A stretch of DNA of 64,000 nt from Mesorhizobium sp. NBSH29 (GTDB lineage Bacteria; Pseudomonadota; Alphaproteobacteria; Rhizobiales; Rhizobiaceae): the NCBI RefSeq assembly GCF_015500055.1, contig NZ_CP045492.1, positions 506,501 to 570,500 on the forward strand, written 5' to 3'. Below the pieces are notes generated by a model, which had not been told where the DNA came from, searched no databases, and was given only the letters and a program-made list of their open reading frames with translations. Made by a program: the position numbers and the translations under genes. This document shows positions 10,601 through 18,459 of this stretch, piece by piece (position 1 is the first letter of the stretch; the number at the start of each line of letters is the position of its first letter).

Positions 10601-12199
10601 GTTCTTGCGTACAATACGCGAATGGCCGATCCCTGAGAACGCAAAGTTCTCCTCGACTTCGTATGGCTTACCGGTTTCCAATACCTCCCGTTCCGTTTGT
10701 TCGAAGCCAGCGGCCTCACCAGCCTTCAGATAGTCCCCGCCCTTGCGCCCAAGCATAAGCTCGGGCCTCACATCAAAGAGCGCTGCAAACGCCTCATTGA
10801 CGAACACGAAATTGAGTTCGCTATCCTTAACGAAGATGGGGTCGTTGACCCCGTTGATCACCGCTTCTGCCAGTTGTGAGCGTTCAAGCGCATCCGCGAT
10901 GCGCGCTTCGCGCTCCTTCATCTCGGTAATGTCGAAATAGGAGACCAGCCGCTTGCCATCTGAAAGGGCAGTAACCGAATAGACCATGGTGCAGCCATCA
11001 GCGCGTTGAAATTCGCGCGGGGCAATGTCGCCAGTGCGGATTTCATCAAGCCGTGAATGGACATAATCCTCCCACTGCTCGTCTTTCACATCGTAGACGC
11101 CATTGTGGCGGTTGACGTCCATCAGCGCCCGGAATGGCGCACCGACCGCAACTTCCTCGGGTGTCACCTTCCAGATGTCGTAGAATGCCTGGTTGATAAT
11201 CTCGGCGTCCAAATCGGCATCGACCAGCACAACCCCGGTCGGCAACGAATCGAGCACGCGCGCCAGATCCGAACGCAATTGCCCGCTGCCCGCATTGGCA
11301 TGGGCAAGATCTGCCTCGCGCGAAGTCAGTTCAGAAATGTCGGTGCAGATGCCAATCGACCCACCATCATCGGTGCGCATCTCGCGATGCATGATCGTAC
11401 GGCCATCAGCAAATTTGAGTGTTGACTGCGCCTGCATCTGTACCCGGCGCTTGTTGACAAGATTTTGCTGCCAGTCTGCAAAGCTGGAATCGCTGACATT
11501 CCAGATTCCACGCGCGATGCCCGTTTCGATCAGTTCGCTATAGAGGACCCCGGGCTTCACAACGTCTTCCATGCCGCGATACATCTCGACCATCGCAGCA
11601 TTGAAAAGCACCAGCCGGTCGTCGCTGTCGTAATAGCAGAAAGCGTCTTCCATCGCGTTGAGCGCGCCGATCAGACGCTCTGCATCGGTTTCACCAATCG
11701 GCTTGACCAGCTTTGGCTTGGCCAACTCACGCTCTTGGGCTTTCGCAAGCGAGCTCATCAATGCCGTCACATTGCGGCCAGCTCCCCTGTAGCCAATAAA
11801 GTCGCCGTTTTCGTCAAACATCGGATAGCCTGAGATCGACACCCAACGGCACTCCGGCCGTGCCTCGGAGACCTGGAACACGAAATCACGAAACTGCCGA
11901 CGCGCCTCCAGATCGGCCAGGTGCGTGATGGCGGTATCGTCGGCGTGTGCTGAACCTTTCAGAAAATCAAAGCGATAGCGCCCAAGAACCTTTGCCGGCG
12001 CTATACCGGTCATCGCTTCATAGTTCTCCGACAACCAGGAAAATCTCAGTTCGCTGTCCGTTTCCCAGATCCAGTCGGAGGAAGCTCTAGTTAGTTCAAG
12101 CAACTGAGCCATAGGCAGCGTACGTGCGCCACAGGAAGCGGCACCCTCGAACCGGGCCTCGTATGGGCTGTCGATCCCATCGGCGATGTTGCCTGTCAT
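7676..12199 (-). CDS. Giant multi-PAS hybrid sensor histidine kinase
   Basis: This 1507-residue protein has no predicted signal peptide or clear membrane span, so it probably senses in the cytoplasm. About seven PAS-like modules can be read in tandem (roughly residues 35-150, 175-290, 305-425, 435-550, 560-685, 690-815 and 815-940), most ending in a DITE/DISE-type linker. They are followed by HisKA with the phosphoacceptor in NMSHEIRTPMN (His976), an HATPase domain (NLVGNAVKF, DTGIGIP, GTGLGL) and two receiver domains with aspartates in LDYQMPGMSG and LMDVSMPEMNG. There is no C-terminal Hpt domain, so a separate phosphotransfer protein would be needed. The ATG at 12199 follows GGAGG by about 9 bases. 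It occupies the place where phoR sits in related genomes, but its hybrid architecture is not that of PhoR. Confidence 0.88.
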   Translation of the reverse strand: MTGNIADGIDSPYEARFEGAASCGARTLPMAQLLELTRASSDWIWETDSELRFSWLSENYEAMTGIAPAKVLGRYRFDFLKGSAHADDTAITHLADLEARRQFRDFVFQVSEARPECRWVSISGYPMFDENGDFIGYRGAGRNVTALMSSLAKAQERELAKPKLVKPIGETDAERLIGALNAMEDAFCYYDSDDRLVLFNAAMVEMYRGMEDVVKPGVLYSELIETGIARGIWNVSDSSFADWQQNLVNKRRVQMQAQSTLKFADGRTIMHREMRTDDGGSIGICTDISELTSREADLAHANAGSGQLRSDLARVLDSLPTGVVLVDADLDAEIINQAFYDIWKVTPEEVAVGAPFRALMDVNRHNGVYDVKDEQWEDYVHSRLDEIRTGDIAPREFQRADGCTMVYSVTALSDGKRLVSYFDITEMKEREARIADALERSQLAEAVINGVNDPIFVKDSELNFVFVNEAFAALFDVRPELMLGRKGGDYLKAGEAAGFEQTEREVLETGKPYEVEENFAFSGIGHSRIVRKNKVAMPSGKDYVACFIFDITEMKQREVAADEAHDRLAVVLESLPAGVIIYDRDDNFLLANRQLQSSLPGMEPVWVVGCPFREAVQRAHELGYFRQSGVPEIDTLYDVDPAAWVERYMLQHHAAGATYERRNPDGRWFQVYDTRTADGSFVGVRVDISELKEREQALRETMRQIDLYRHVLDELPVAANIKDKELRIEYVNKTWCAFTGISKEEAFGKRDGELFGTSDTAGFTSADTVVGTNGHAIEIEEALAHRDGSMRQLMTRKGRLVANDGSVHVFGTSTDITDIKIRESELTQSLTENELFRSLIDNVPVAIYAKHKDLRLFYVNKGWCDLTGLSKEEAVGRTDGDIFGDDGKAFMEGDLAVLRSGARLELEETVISPDGTSRFQMARKSVMEASDGSQYLIGSTTDITELKLREQELLSAQQRAVLADRAKSEFLANMSHEIRTPMNGVLGMAELLAKSNLDSKQRTFTDIIVKSGNALLTIINDILDFSKIDAGQMVLDPAPFNLGEAIEDVATLLSTRAKEKDLELVVRVQPHLPQLHVGDVGRIRQIVTNLVGNAVKFTDSGHVLVNVDGDIGDGETKLTVSVKDTGIGIPTDKLGHVFEKFSQVDASSTRRHEGTGLGLAITSRLVALMDGKIGVDSAEGAGSTFWFTVNLPHAEVQTSRKVTPHDVTGSRILIIDDNAVNRAILTEQMLSWTFDSCAVESGSEGISVLKAAAQFGLPVECVVLDYQMPGMSGTEVARLIRETPGIADTPIVLLTSVDQSLSNLNYRDLGIDAQLTKPARSSILLETLVSTLQRHRGDEPFAESAEPREVVTPPSLTPVSLPRPAEIEAVPRPISDGSLDILVAEDNEVNQMVFTQILCETELSFEIVANGRLAVEAFKAKKPRMILMDVSMPEMNGLEATGQIRSLENGDGRVPIIGVTAHALKGDRERCIEAGMDDYLPKPISPRALLEKVERWANAQSDAARSA

Positions 12200-12218
12200 T
12201 CTCGCGCACCTCCAACGC

Positions 12219-12239
12219 CCAGGCAATCCCCCTGCCTGG
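12219..12239 (-). promoter_or_regulatory. Hairpin in the 5' leader of the hybrid kinase
   Basis: CCAGGCA at 12219-12225 is perfectly complementary to TGCCTGG at 12233-12239, with a 7-base loop. It lies just upstream of the GGAGG ribosome-binding site of the kinase gene. It could affect translation or mRNA stability; no known RNA family was recognised. Confidence 0.4.
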
Positions 12240-12271
12240 CACCGTTACAATCCGAGATTGCCGAAAATGCG

Positions 12272-12287
12272 TTAACGATCCGCTAAC
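12272..12287 (+). promoter_or_regulatory. CtrA-like motif before the hybrid kinase
   Basis: The bases read TTAA-CGATCCG-CTAAC, one mismatch from the alphaproteobacterial CtrA consensus TTAA-N7-TTAAC. The site is 73-88 bases upstream of the kinase ATG, a plausible promoter position. A single near-match of this length can occur by chance. Confidence 0.3.
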
Positions 12288-12532
12288 CATAAGGAAACAT
12301 TTCGATATATCGGGCTCGCGGCGCCAAAGCTCAGTAATGCTCTCACCGCACGCCATCCGGGACCGTCCGGGTCTTGTCTACCCCCGAGAAAAATCCGCTC
12401 GGTTGCCCGGCGCATATCCACCACTATTTGCTGCGGCGAGACCAAAACTCTCCTAAGCGCGACCTCAAATCTGGGCCATCGGTGCGAACGGAGAACGCCT
12501 ATCAGCAAATACATGATCTCTAGCCGCAGAAA

Positions 12533-12940
12533 TCACTCCGGGATTACCGCTGTGGCTTCTATCTCCACCTTGGCGGCATCTTCCATAAGAGAAACCACCT
12601 GAACCGCGCTCATGGTCGGATAGTGTTTTCCCATTACGCTCTTATAGGCTGCACCGAGATCGCGCAGGCGCGCCAGATACTCCTGTTTGCTGGTCACGAA
12701 CCAGGTGAGGCGAACGATATGCTCCGGCCTGCCACCGGCCTCCGCCAATATGGCGACAATATTGGCGAGGGTCTGGCGTGTCTGCTCGACAAAATCATCG
12801 GTCTCGAAGATTTGATCGGCATTCCAGCCAATCTGTCCGCCCATATAGATAGTGCGGCCCGTGGCCGCTATCCCGTTGGAATAGCCTCTTGCAGCTTTCC
12901 AGTTTGCGGGATGAAGCACCTCGTGCTGAGGTTGGGTCAT
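12533..12940 (-). CDS. RidA-family enamine/imine deaminase
   Basis: The 135-residue protein has the YjgF/YER057c/UK114 fold, with the N-terminal SNGIAATGRTIYMGGQIG and C-terminal VQVVSLMEDAAKVEIEATAVIPE segments. RidA proteins hydrolyse reactive enamines and imines. The ATG at 12940 is chosen because GGAG lies 6 bases upstream; a further in-frame ATG at 12952 overlaps that site. It is the last gene of the anthranilate operon, 32 bases after livF. The product of 2-aminobenzoyl-CoA monooxygenase/reductase is an enamine-type 2-amino-5-oxocyclohexenyl-CoA, so a role in removing its amino group is a reasonable inference. Confidence 0.85.
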   Translation of the reverse strand: MTQPQHEVLHPANWKAARGYSNGIAATGRTIYMGGQIGWNADQIFETDDFVEQTRQTLANIVAILAEAGGRPEHIVRLTWFVTSKQEYLARLRDLGAAYKSVMGKHYPTMSAVQVVSLMEDAAKVEIEATAVIPE

Positions 12941-12972
12941 CTTGATCTCCATTCAATCTTGTCGTTTTCGCA

Positions 12973-13656
12973 TCAGACGCCGAGATACCGGTCTTGCACG
13001 TCCAAAGTCAGATTTGTGGGAGGACCGTTCCAGACGGTCGTTCCTTTTTCCAGTATGACGGCACGGTCTGCTACCGGCAAAAGCTCTGACAGCGTCTTGT
13101 CGACAACCAGAATGGATTGGCCTTCGTTCTTTAACGTGCGAATGACGTGCCAGATGTCATGCCGGATCACGGGCGCCAGCCCCTCAGTCGCCTCGTCCAG
13201 CACGAGCAGTTTCGGGTTGGTCATCAATGCGCGACCTATCGCAAGCATCTGCTGCTCTCCGCCCGAAAGCGAATTGGCATATTGTCCAATGCGCTCCCCC
13301 AGACGCGGGAAAAGCGCCACAACAGCATCCAGATCCCATCGCCCCGAGCGCGCTGCAGCGATCATGTTCTCCCGAACCGTAAGGTTGGGAAAGCAGCGCC
13401 GGCCTTCCGGCACCAGACCAATCCCCAGACGGGCGATCTTGTGTGAAGGCAAGAGTGAGATGGACCGTCCATCAAACCGCACCGAGCCCTTGCGCGCACG
13501 CACCATGCCGATCATGGAGCTGATCGTGGTTGTCTTGCCCATGCCATTGCGGCCCATCAGGGCTACAACTTCGCCAGAAGCCACATGGAGGTCAACGCCG
13601 AACAGGGCTTGCGAGGCGCCGTAAAATGTTTCCAGACCTTCGATTTCCAGCAGCAT
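12973..13656 (-). CDS. livF: Branched-chain-type ABC transporter ATPase LivF
   Basis: This 227-residue ABC ATPase is of the LivF type. It has Walker A GRNGMGKTT, signature NSLSGGEQQMLAIGRAL and Walker B LLVLDEATEGLAP. Together with LivG it powers a HAAT-family importer. Its ATG directly abuts the livG stop. In this operon the likely substrate is an aromatic compound such as tryptophan, kynurenine or anthranilate rather than leucine, but that rests only on context. Confidence 0.93.
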   Translation of the reverse strand: MLLEIEGLETFYGASQALFGVDLHVASGEVVALMGRNGMGKTTTISSMIGMVRARKGSVRFDGRSISLLPSHKIARLGIGLVPEGRRCFPNLTVRENMIAAARSGRWDLDAVVALFPRLGERIGQYANSLSGGEQQMLAIGRALMTNPKLLVLDEATEGLAPVIRHDIWHVIRTLKNEGQSILVVDKTLSELLPVADRAVILEKGTTVWNGPPTNLTLDVQDRYLGV

Positions 13657-14406
13657 CTAGCCCTCCTCGCCGAGATAGGCGCGCCGCACATCAGCGTTGC
13701 TGCGAATATCATCCACCGTTCCGCTGGCAATTACCTGGCCATACACAAGCACGGAAATACGGTCCGCCAAGGCAAACACCGCATTCATATCGTGCTCGAC
13801 CAGCAAGATAGGAGCTTCAGCCCGCAACCCGTCGAGAACCGCCGTAAGGTCTTTCGCCCCCTCTGGGTCCATGCCGGCCATCGGTTCGTCGAGCAGGAAG
13901 ACTTGCGGCCCCATCGCCAATGCTGTTGCAATTTCAAGCTTGCGGCGCTCACCATGCGATAACTCAGCTGCACGCACATCCGCGCGCTCAGCCAACCCAA
14001 CCCGCTCAAGTGCAGCCATCGCCGGTTCACGCAAAGTTGGATCATTGGTCACACTGCGAAAGAAGCGGAAGCTGCTTCCCTGCTTGGCCTGCACAGCCAG
14101 CATAACATTGCGCAATGCAGAAAACTCCGGCGCCAATGACGAAATCTGGAACGAGCGCCCAAGCCCTCTTCTGGCCCGTGCAGCCATGTTCAACTGGCTC
14201 ACCTCTTCACCGCGAAAGTGGATCGTGCCCGAATCCGGTGGAAATGTTCCAGATATCTGATGGATCAGCGTGGATTTGCCGGCCCCATTGGGCCCGATCA
14301 ACGCATGGATTTCGCCTGCCCGCAAATCAAGGCTCACATCATCTGTGGCCTTCAGCGCGCCGAAGCTTTTGCGCAAATGAGCCACATTGAGCACGATCTC
14401 AGTCAT
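13657..14406 (-). CDS. livG: Branched-chain-type ABC transporter ATPase LivG
   Basis: The 249-residue protein begins MTEIVLNVAHLRKSFG and has Walker A GPNGAGKST, signature LSHGERRKLEIATAL and Walker B VFLLDEPMAGMDP. The C-terminal tail (ADVRRAYLGE) is the LivG-specific end. The ATG at 14406 overlaps the livM stop by 8 bases; an in-frame start at 14424 is less likely. It is the second ATPase of the HAAT importer in this operon. Confidence 0.93.
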   Translation of the reverse strand: MTEIVLNVAHLRKSFGALKATDDVSLDLRAGEIHALIGPNGAGKSTLIHQISGTFPPDSGTIHFRGEEVSQLNMAARARRGLGRSFQISSLAPEFSALRNVMLAVQAKQGSSFRFFRSVTNDPTLREPAMAALERVGLAERADVRAAELSHGERRKLEIATALAMGPQVFLLDEPMAGMDPEGAKDLTAVLDGLRAEAPILLVEHDMNAVFALADRISVLVYGQVIASGTVDDIRSNADVRRAYLGEEG

Positions 14407-15388
14407 GGCGCGCCCTCCCGGCAATCAGCCCAACAATGCCGCCACGCGCGAAAAGGACGACGCCAAGCAGGATGAGCCCGAGAAAGAATTGCCAGCGTTC
14501 TGTCAGCCCCCCGAGAACAGACTCAATCAGCACAAAAACCATCGCCCCAGCGACAGGCCCAAAAAGCCGGCCAGTTCCGCCAAGAATGATGAGAACGATC
14601 AATTCGCCCGACATTTGCCAAGACATCATCGAAGGGCTGGCGAAGCGATTGAGATCAGCAAACAAAGCCCCCGCCAAGGCAGTGATCATGGCCGATATGA
14701 TGAACGCCACCAGCCGCACACGGAACACACCTATCCCCACAGCCGCGACCCGCGTTTCATTCTGGCGGGCTGCCTGAAGGGCGGTGCCGAAACGAGAACT
14801 GGCCAGCACGCCGACCAGAATGATCACGGCCAGAAGGAGACCGTAGCAGACGAGAAAGAACGACAGCGGTAGAAGCGTGTTGAGGCCGGGGAAACTTCCA
14901 CGGATTGGAATGGACAGACCATCATCCCCTCCATAAGCGGGCCATGAGATGCCGAAATAATAGACCATCTGCGCAAATGCCAGCGTGATCATGATGAAGT
15001 AGACGCCGGATGTGCGCAGGCTGATTGCACCTATTGCGGCTGCAACGACGCCCGCAACCACCGCACCCAAGCCCCACGCTACAAGCATGGATTCCGAGCC
15101 GTTTATGACAATGGGCCACGTTAAAAGCGGCTCCATGTTGAGCGCGTGGGTTGATAGAATGGCAGCGGCATAACCGCCGATTCCAAAGAAGGCAGCATGG
15201 CCGAATGAGACTAGGCCACCCAGCCCCAAAGCAACATTAAGCCCAACCGCCGCAAGCGCCAGAATGGCCATGCGCGTCGCCAGCGTCACGTAAAACGGCT
15301 CATCCATTGCCAGCGCAATGAAGGGCAGCGCGAGCAACAAGAATGCGATACCGAAATTGGTGTATGTTTCGCGATTATTGGTCATCAT
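14399..15388 (-). CDS. livM: Branched-chain-type ABC transporter permease LivM
   Basis: This 329-residue integral membrane protein has about nine hydrophobic spans and the LivM hallmarks GLNVALGLGGLVSFGHAAFF and ILGGTGRLFGPVAGA. It forms the translocation channel with LivH. Its ATG overlaps the livH stop (ATGATGA), consistent with coupled translation. Confidence 0.93.
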   Translation of the reverse strand: MMTNNRETYTNFGIAFLLLALPFIALAMDEPFYVTLATRMAILALAAVGLNVALGLGGLVSFGHAAFFGIGGYAAAILSTHALNMEPLLTWPIVINGSESMLVAWGLGAVVAGVVAAAIGAISLRTSGVYFIMITLAFAQMVYYFGISWPAYGGDDGLSIPIRGSFPGLNTLLPLSFFLVCYGLLLAVIILVGVLASSRFGTALQAARQNETRVAAVGIGVFRVRLVAFIISAMITALAGALFADLNRFASPSMMSWQMSGELIVLIILGGTGRLFGPVAGAMVFVLIESVLGGLTERWQFFLGLILLGVVLFARGGIVGLIAGRARHD

Positions 15389-16383
15389 TTGCCCGCCGCA
15401 AAAAGGCCCTGCGGCCGCACCGCCAGAACCAGCGCCATCACCACATAAATAAGCATGGATGCCAACGCCGCGCCGACAGTGGCCCCCTGTGATGGACCAA
15501 GCACCAGAGCAAAAATCTTGGGCAGGAACAGTTTGCCCAAAGTATCCGTCATGCCAACAAGGAGCGCACCAACCAGCGCACCTTTGATCGACCCGATACC
15601 ACCGATCACGATCACGACGAAGGCGAGAATGAGTACGGGCTCACCCATGCCCACCTGAACCGACTGCAGCGCACCAACCATCGCGCCGGCAAGCCCGGCA
15701 AGCGAAGCACCGAGCGCAAAAACAACCGTATAGAGCGTGCGAATATCTATCCCAAGCGCCGCGATCATCTCACGGTCGGTCTGGCCTGCCCGAATGCGCA
15801 TTCCAAGCCGGGTCTTTGAAATCAGAAGATACAACCCAACCGCAACCGCAATTCCGACACCAATAATGGCCAGCCGGTAAAGCTGGTAATGCGCCCCGCC
15901 CGGCAGCGCGACCGCGCCTGAAAGTGCCGGCGGAATATCGAGATAGAGCGGAAATGAGCCAAATACCCACCGCGTGCCTTCGGAGAAGATCAATATCAGC
16001 GCGAAAGTAGCGAGAACCTGATCGAGATGATCGCGATTATACAATCTTCGAATGACCAGCAATTCTACGATTGCTCCCGCAGAAGCTGCGGCAGCAAGGC
16101 TGGCAACCAGCCCCACCCAGAATGAGCCGGTGGCAGCAGCAGCTGCAGCACAGGCGAAAGCGCCGATCATATAGAACGATCCATGCGCCAGATTGATCAG
16201 GCCCATGACACCGAAAATAAGTGTCAGCCCGGCTGCCATGAGAAACAGCATCACCCCGAACTGAATGCCGTTGAGCAGTTGTTCAATGATAAGCGCGGAA
16301 GACAAATCTGCATCGCCAGGTTTGGACCGATATGGCCGGTCAGATGATGAGCCAGATATGGCAACGCATAAACGCGTCACCAT
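15385..16383 (-). CDS. livH: Branched-chain-type ABC transporter permease LivH
   Basis: The protein is a LivH permease with about eight spans and the motifs LIFGVMGLINLAHGSFYM and VIVIGGIGSIKGALVGALL. The ATG at 16383 gives 332 residues, but the first 26 (MVTRLCVAISGSSSDRP and following) are not family-like. A TTG at 16305 would begin SSALIIEQLLNGIQFG directly before the first span and is a good alternative start. The gene follows the binding-protein gene by 36 bases. Confidence 0.9.
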   Translation of the reverse strand: MVTRLCVAISGSSSDRPYRSKPGDADLSSALIIEQLLNGIQFGVMLFLMAAGLTLIFGVMGLINLAHGSFYMIGAFACAAAAAATGSFWVGLVASLAAAASAGAIVELLVIRRLYNRDHLDQVLATFALILIFSEGTRWVFGSFPLYLDIPPALSGAVALPGGAHYQLYRLAIIGVGIAVAVGLYLLISKTRLGMRIRAGQTDREMIAALGIDIRTLYTVVFALGASLAGLAGAMVGALQSVQVGMGEPVLILAFVVIVIGGIGSIKGALVGALLVGMTDTLGKLFLPKIFALVLGPSQGATVGAALASMLIYVVMALVLAVRPQGLFAAGK

Positions 16384-16419
16384 ATCTGGAGTGAATAAAC
16401 CGAAATTCCCGGTTTCAGA

Positions 16420-17559
16420 TTACATCTTGCACTCGCTGGCATAGGCATCTTCATGGTCAGTGAATGCCGTTCCAACAATCTTGTTGGTCAACACATCACC
16501 TTCCTTCACAACCTCACGCACGTACAGATCCTGAATTGGATGGTTGTTCGTGTTGAACTTGAACTTGCCGCGCACCGATTTGAAATCGGCAGCTTTTAAC
16601 GCCGCACGAAATGCATCCGCGTCCTTCACATCAGCCTTGGCTGCTGCTGAAACAATGAGGTTGGCTGTATCAAAGCCCTGCGCAGCATAGATGGATGGCA
16701 GGCGATTATACGCCTTCTGGAACTCTTCCACGAACACCTTGTTCGTTTCATTATCGAGATCCTTTGACCATGAGGCCGAGTTCTTCGCACCAATTGCTGC
16801 GTCCCCGATAGCGCCGAGAACATCCTGGCTGAACGAGAAGCCCGGTCCCATCAGCGGCAGGTCCACGCCAGACTGGGCGTACTGCTTCACAAACGAGATA
16901 CCCATGCCGCCCGGCAAGAAGAAGAATACTGAATCTGCACCAGAATCGCGGATCTGTGCGATTTCAACCGCATAGTCGGTCTGGCCGAGCTTGGTGTACA
17001 CTTCACCGAGCAGTTCACCCTTGTAGAAGCGCTTGAAGCCTTTCAGGGAATCCGTGCCTGCTGGATAATTAGGCGCCAGAATGAACATCTTTTTGATGCC
17101 CTGCTGCTCGGCATAGCTGCCCATGGCTTCATGGAAATTGTCATTCTGATAGGCAACGTTGAAATAGTTCTTGTCACATTTTGCACCCGCCAGCGGCGAC
17201 GGGCCAGCATTTGGCGATAGATAGAATTTGCCCTGCGCAACAGCGTTTGGAACAACAGCCATTGCAAGGTTTGACCAGATGATACCGGTGAGAACATCCA
17301 CCTTGTCGCTCTGGATCATCTTGTCAGCAATCTGAACGGCAATTTCAGGCTTCATAGAATCGTCTTCGATGACGAGTTCGACATCCTTGCTGCCCGACAG
17401 TTTGAGCGCCAGCTCAAAGCCATCTCTCTGGTCGATACCAAGACCAGCACCCCCACCTGAAAGTGTCGTGATCATGCCAACCTTGACAGGTTCGGCAAAT
17501 GCCTGAGAGCTCACACCAAGTGCAAGGCTCATAAGGCTCGCTGCAATCATCTTTTTCAT
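16420..17559 (-). CDS. ABC transporter substrate-binding protein of the HAAT family
   Basis: This 379-residue periplasmic protein starts MKKMIAASLMSLALGVSSQA, a typical Sec signal peptide, after a strong GGAGGAG ribosome-binding site. The mature part is a Peripla_BP_6 domain (VKVGMITTLSGGGAGLGIDQ to the C terminus) like LivJ. It supplies substrate to LivHMGF. It lies between the tryptophan dioxygenase gene and livH. An aromatic ligand linked to kynurenine or anthranilate catabolism is inferred from position only. Confidence 0.88.
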   Translation of the reverse strand: MKKMIAASLMSLALGVSSQAFAEPVKVGMITTLSGGGAGLGIDQRDGFELALKLSGSKDVELVIEDDSMKPEIAVQIADKMIQSDKVDVLTGIIWSNLAMAVVPNAVAQGKFYLSPNAGPSPLAGAKCDKNYFNVAYQNDNFHEAMGSYAEQQGIKKMFILAPNYPAGTDSLKGFKRFYKGELLGEVYTKLGQTDYAVEIAQIRDSGADSVFFFLPGGMGISFVKQYAQSGVDLPLMGPGFSFSQDVLGAIGDAAIGAKNSASWSKDLDNETNKVFVEEFQKAYNRLPSIYAAQGFDTANLIVSAAAKADVKDADAFRAALKAADFKSVRGKFKFNTNNHPIQDLYVREVVKEGDVLTNKIVGTAFTDHEDAYASECKM

Positions 17560-17625
17560 ATTTTTACTCCTCCCAGTTGCTACGTTATTATCCACCATGG
17601 CTGCATTTACGCGCCACGTCTCTCC

Positions 17626-18459
17626 TTAAAGCTCAGTCCTTAATCTCCAGAGCTCAGGAAACAGTTCCACCTCCAGCATCCGTCGCAGATATGAGACGCC
17701 GCCAGTGCCGCCCGTGCCGCGCTTCAAACCGATGATGCGCTCTACAGTCGTCACGTGGTTGAACCTCCAACGCCGGAAGTAATCCTCAAAATCAACCAGC
17801 TTCTCTGCCAGTTCGTACAGTTCCCAGTATCTCTCCGGTTGCTGATAAATGGATTTCCAGACCTCGCAGACAGCGTCGCTATAGGCGCGTTGCGTGCGCC
17901 AGGCTTCACGTGATGGGCCCGTTTCAAAACCACGTCGCGAGAGAAGAAGAATAGCCTCGTCATAAAGGCTCGGTGCATCAAGAATGGCATCCAGCTTTGC
18001 CAAGGTTTCTGGGAGATGTGCGTGCGGTTTCAGCATAGCTTCATTGCGGTTTCCTGCCAGGAACTCGACAGCGCGGTACTGGTACGACTGGAAGCCGGAC
18101 GACTGTCCAAGGCTATCGCGAAAGTCCGTATATTCGCTGGGCGTCATTGTTCGCAGCACGTCCCACGCGCTATTCAACTGCTCGAAGATACGTGCAACCC
18201 GGCTCAGCATTTTGAAGGCAGGTTGCAGCCTGTCTTCTCGCAGTGCCTGACTAGCAGAGCGCATTTCGTGCAGAGCAAGTTTCATCCATAGCTCAGAAGT
18301 TTGATGCTGGATGATGAACAGCATCTCATCATGTGCGGTAGAAAGCGGCGCCTGCGCATCCAGCACTTTCTCCAGCTGAAGATAATCGCCATAGGACATG
18401 CGTCCATCAAACGACATCTGCGCGCCTTCCTTGGCCGGATTGTAGGGTGCGTCTGTCAC
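17626..18459 (-). CDS. kynA: Tryptophan 2,3-dioxygenase
   Basis: The enzyme opens the indole ring of L-tryptophan to give N-formylkynurenine, using heme and O2. The 277-residue length is normal, and the family segments [49 protein letters not shown] and [17 protein letters not shown] are present. The start is a GTG at 18459 that overlaps the kynU stop. An ATG at 18417 has a strong AAGGAAGG site but would remove the conserved PAKEGA segment. Confidence 0.95.
   Translation of the reverse strand: MTDAPYNPAKEGAQMSFDGRMSYGDYLQLEKVLDAQAPLSTAHDEMLFIIQHQTSELWMKLALHEMRSASQALREDRLQPAFKMLSRVARIFEQLNSAWDVLRTMTPSEYTDFRDSLGQSSGFQSYQYRAVEFLAGNRNEAMLKPHAHLPETLAKLDAILDAPSLYDEAILLLSRRGFETGPSREAWRTQRAYSDAVCEVWKSIYQQPERYWELYELAEKLVDFEDYFRRWRFNHVTTVERIIGLKRGTGGTGGVSYLRRMLEVELFPELWRLRTEL

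Larger units (their letters stand above)
12200..12532. other. Intergenic leader of the hybrid kinase gene
   Basis: No credible gene lies between the kinase start and the end of the RidA gene. The half nearest the kinase holds a small hairpin (12219-12239) and a CtrA-like TTAA-N7-CTAAC motif (12272-12287). The rest shows no recognisable element. The short frames present have no family-like sequence. Confidence 0.5.

Noticed and set aside
12623-13624. A 333-residue open frame spanning RidA and LivF antisense
   Set aside because: It crosses two well-supported genes on the other strand and has no recognisable domain.
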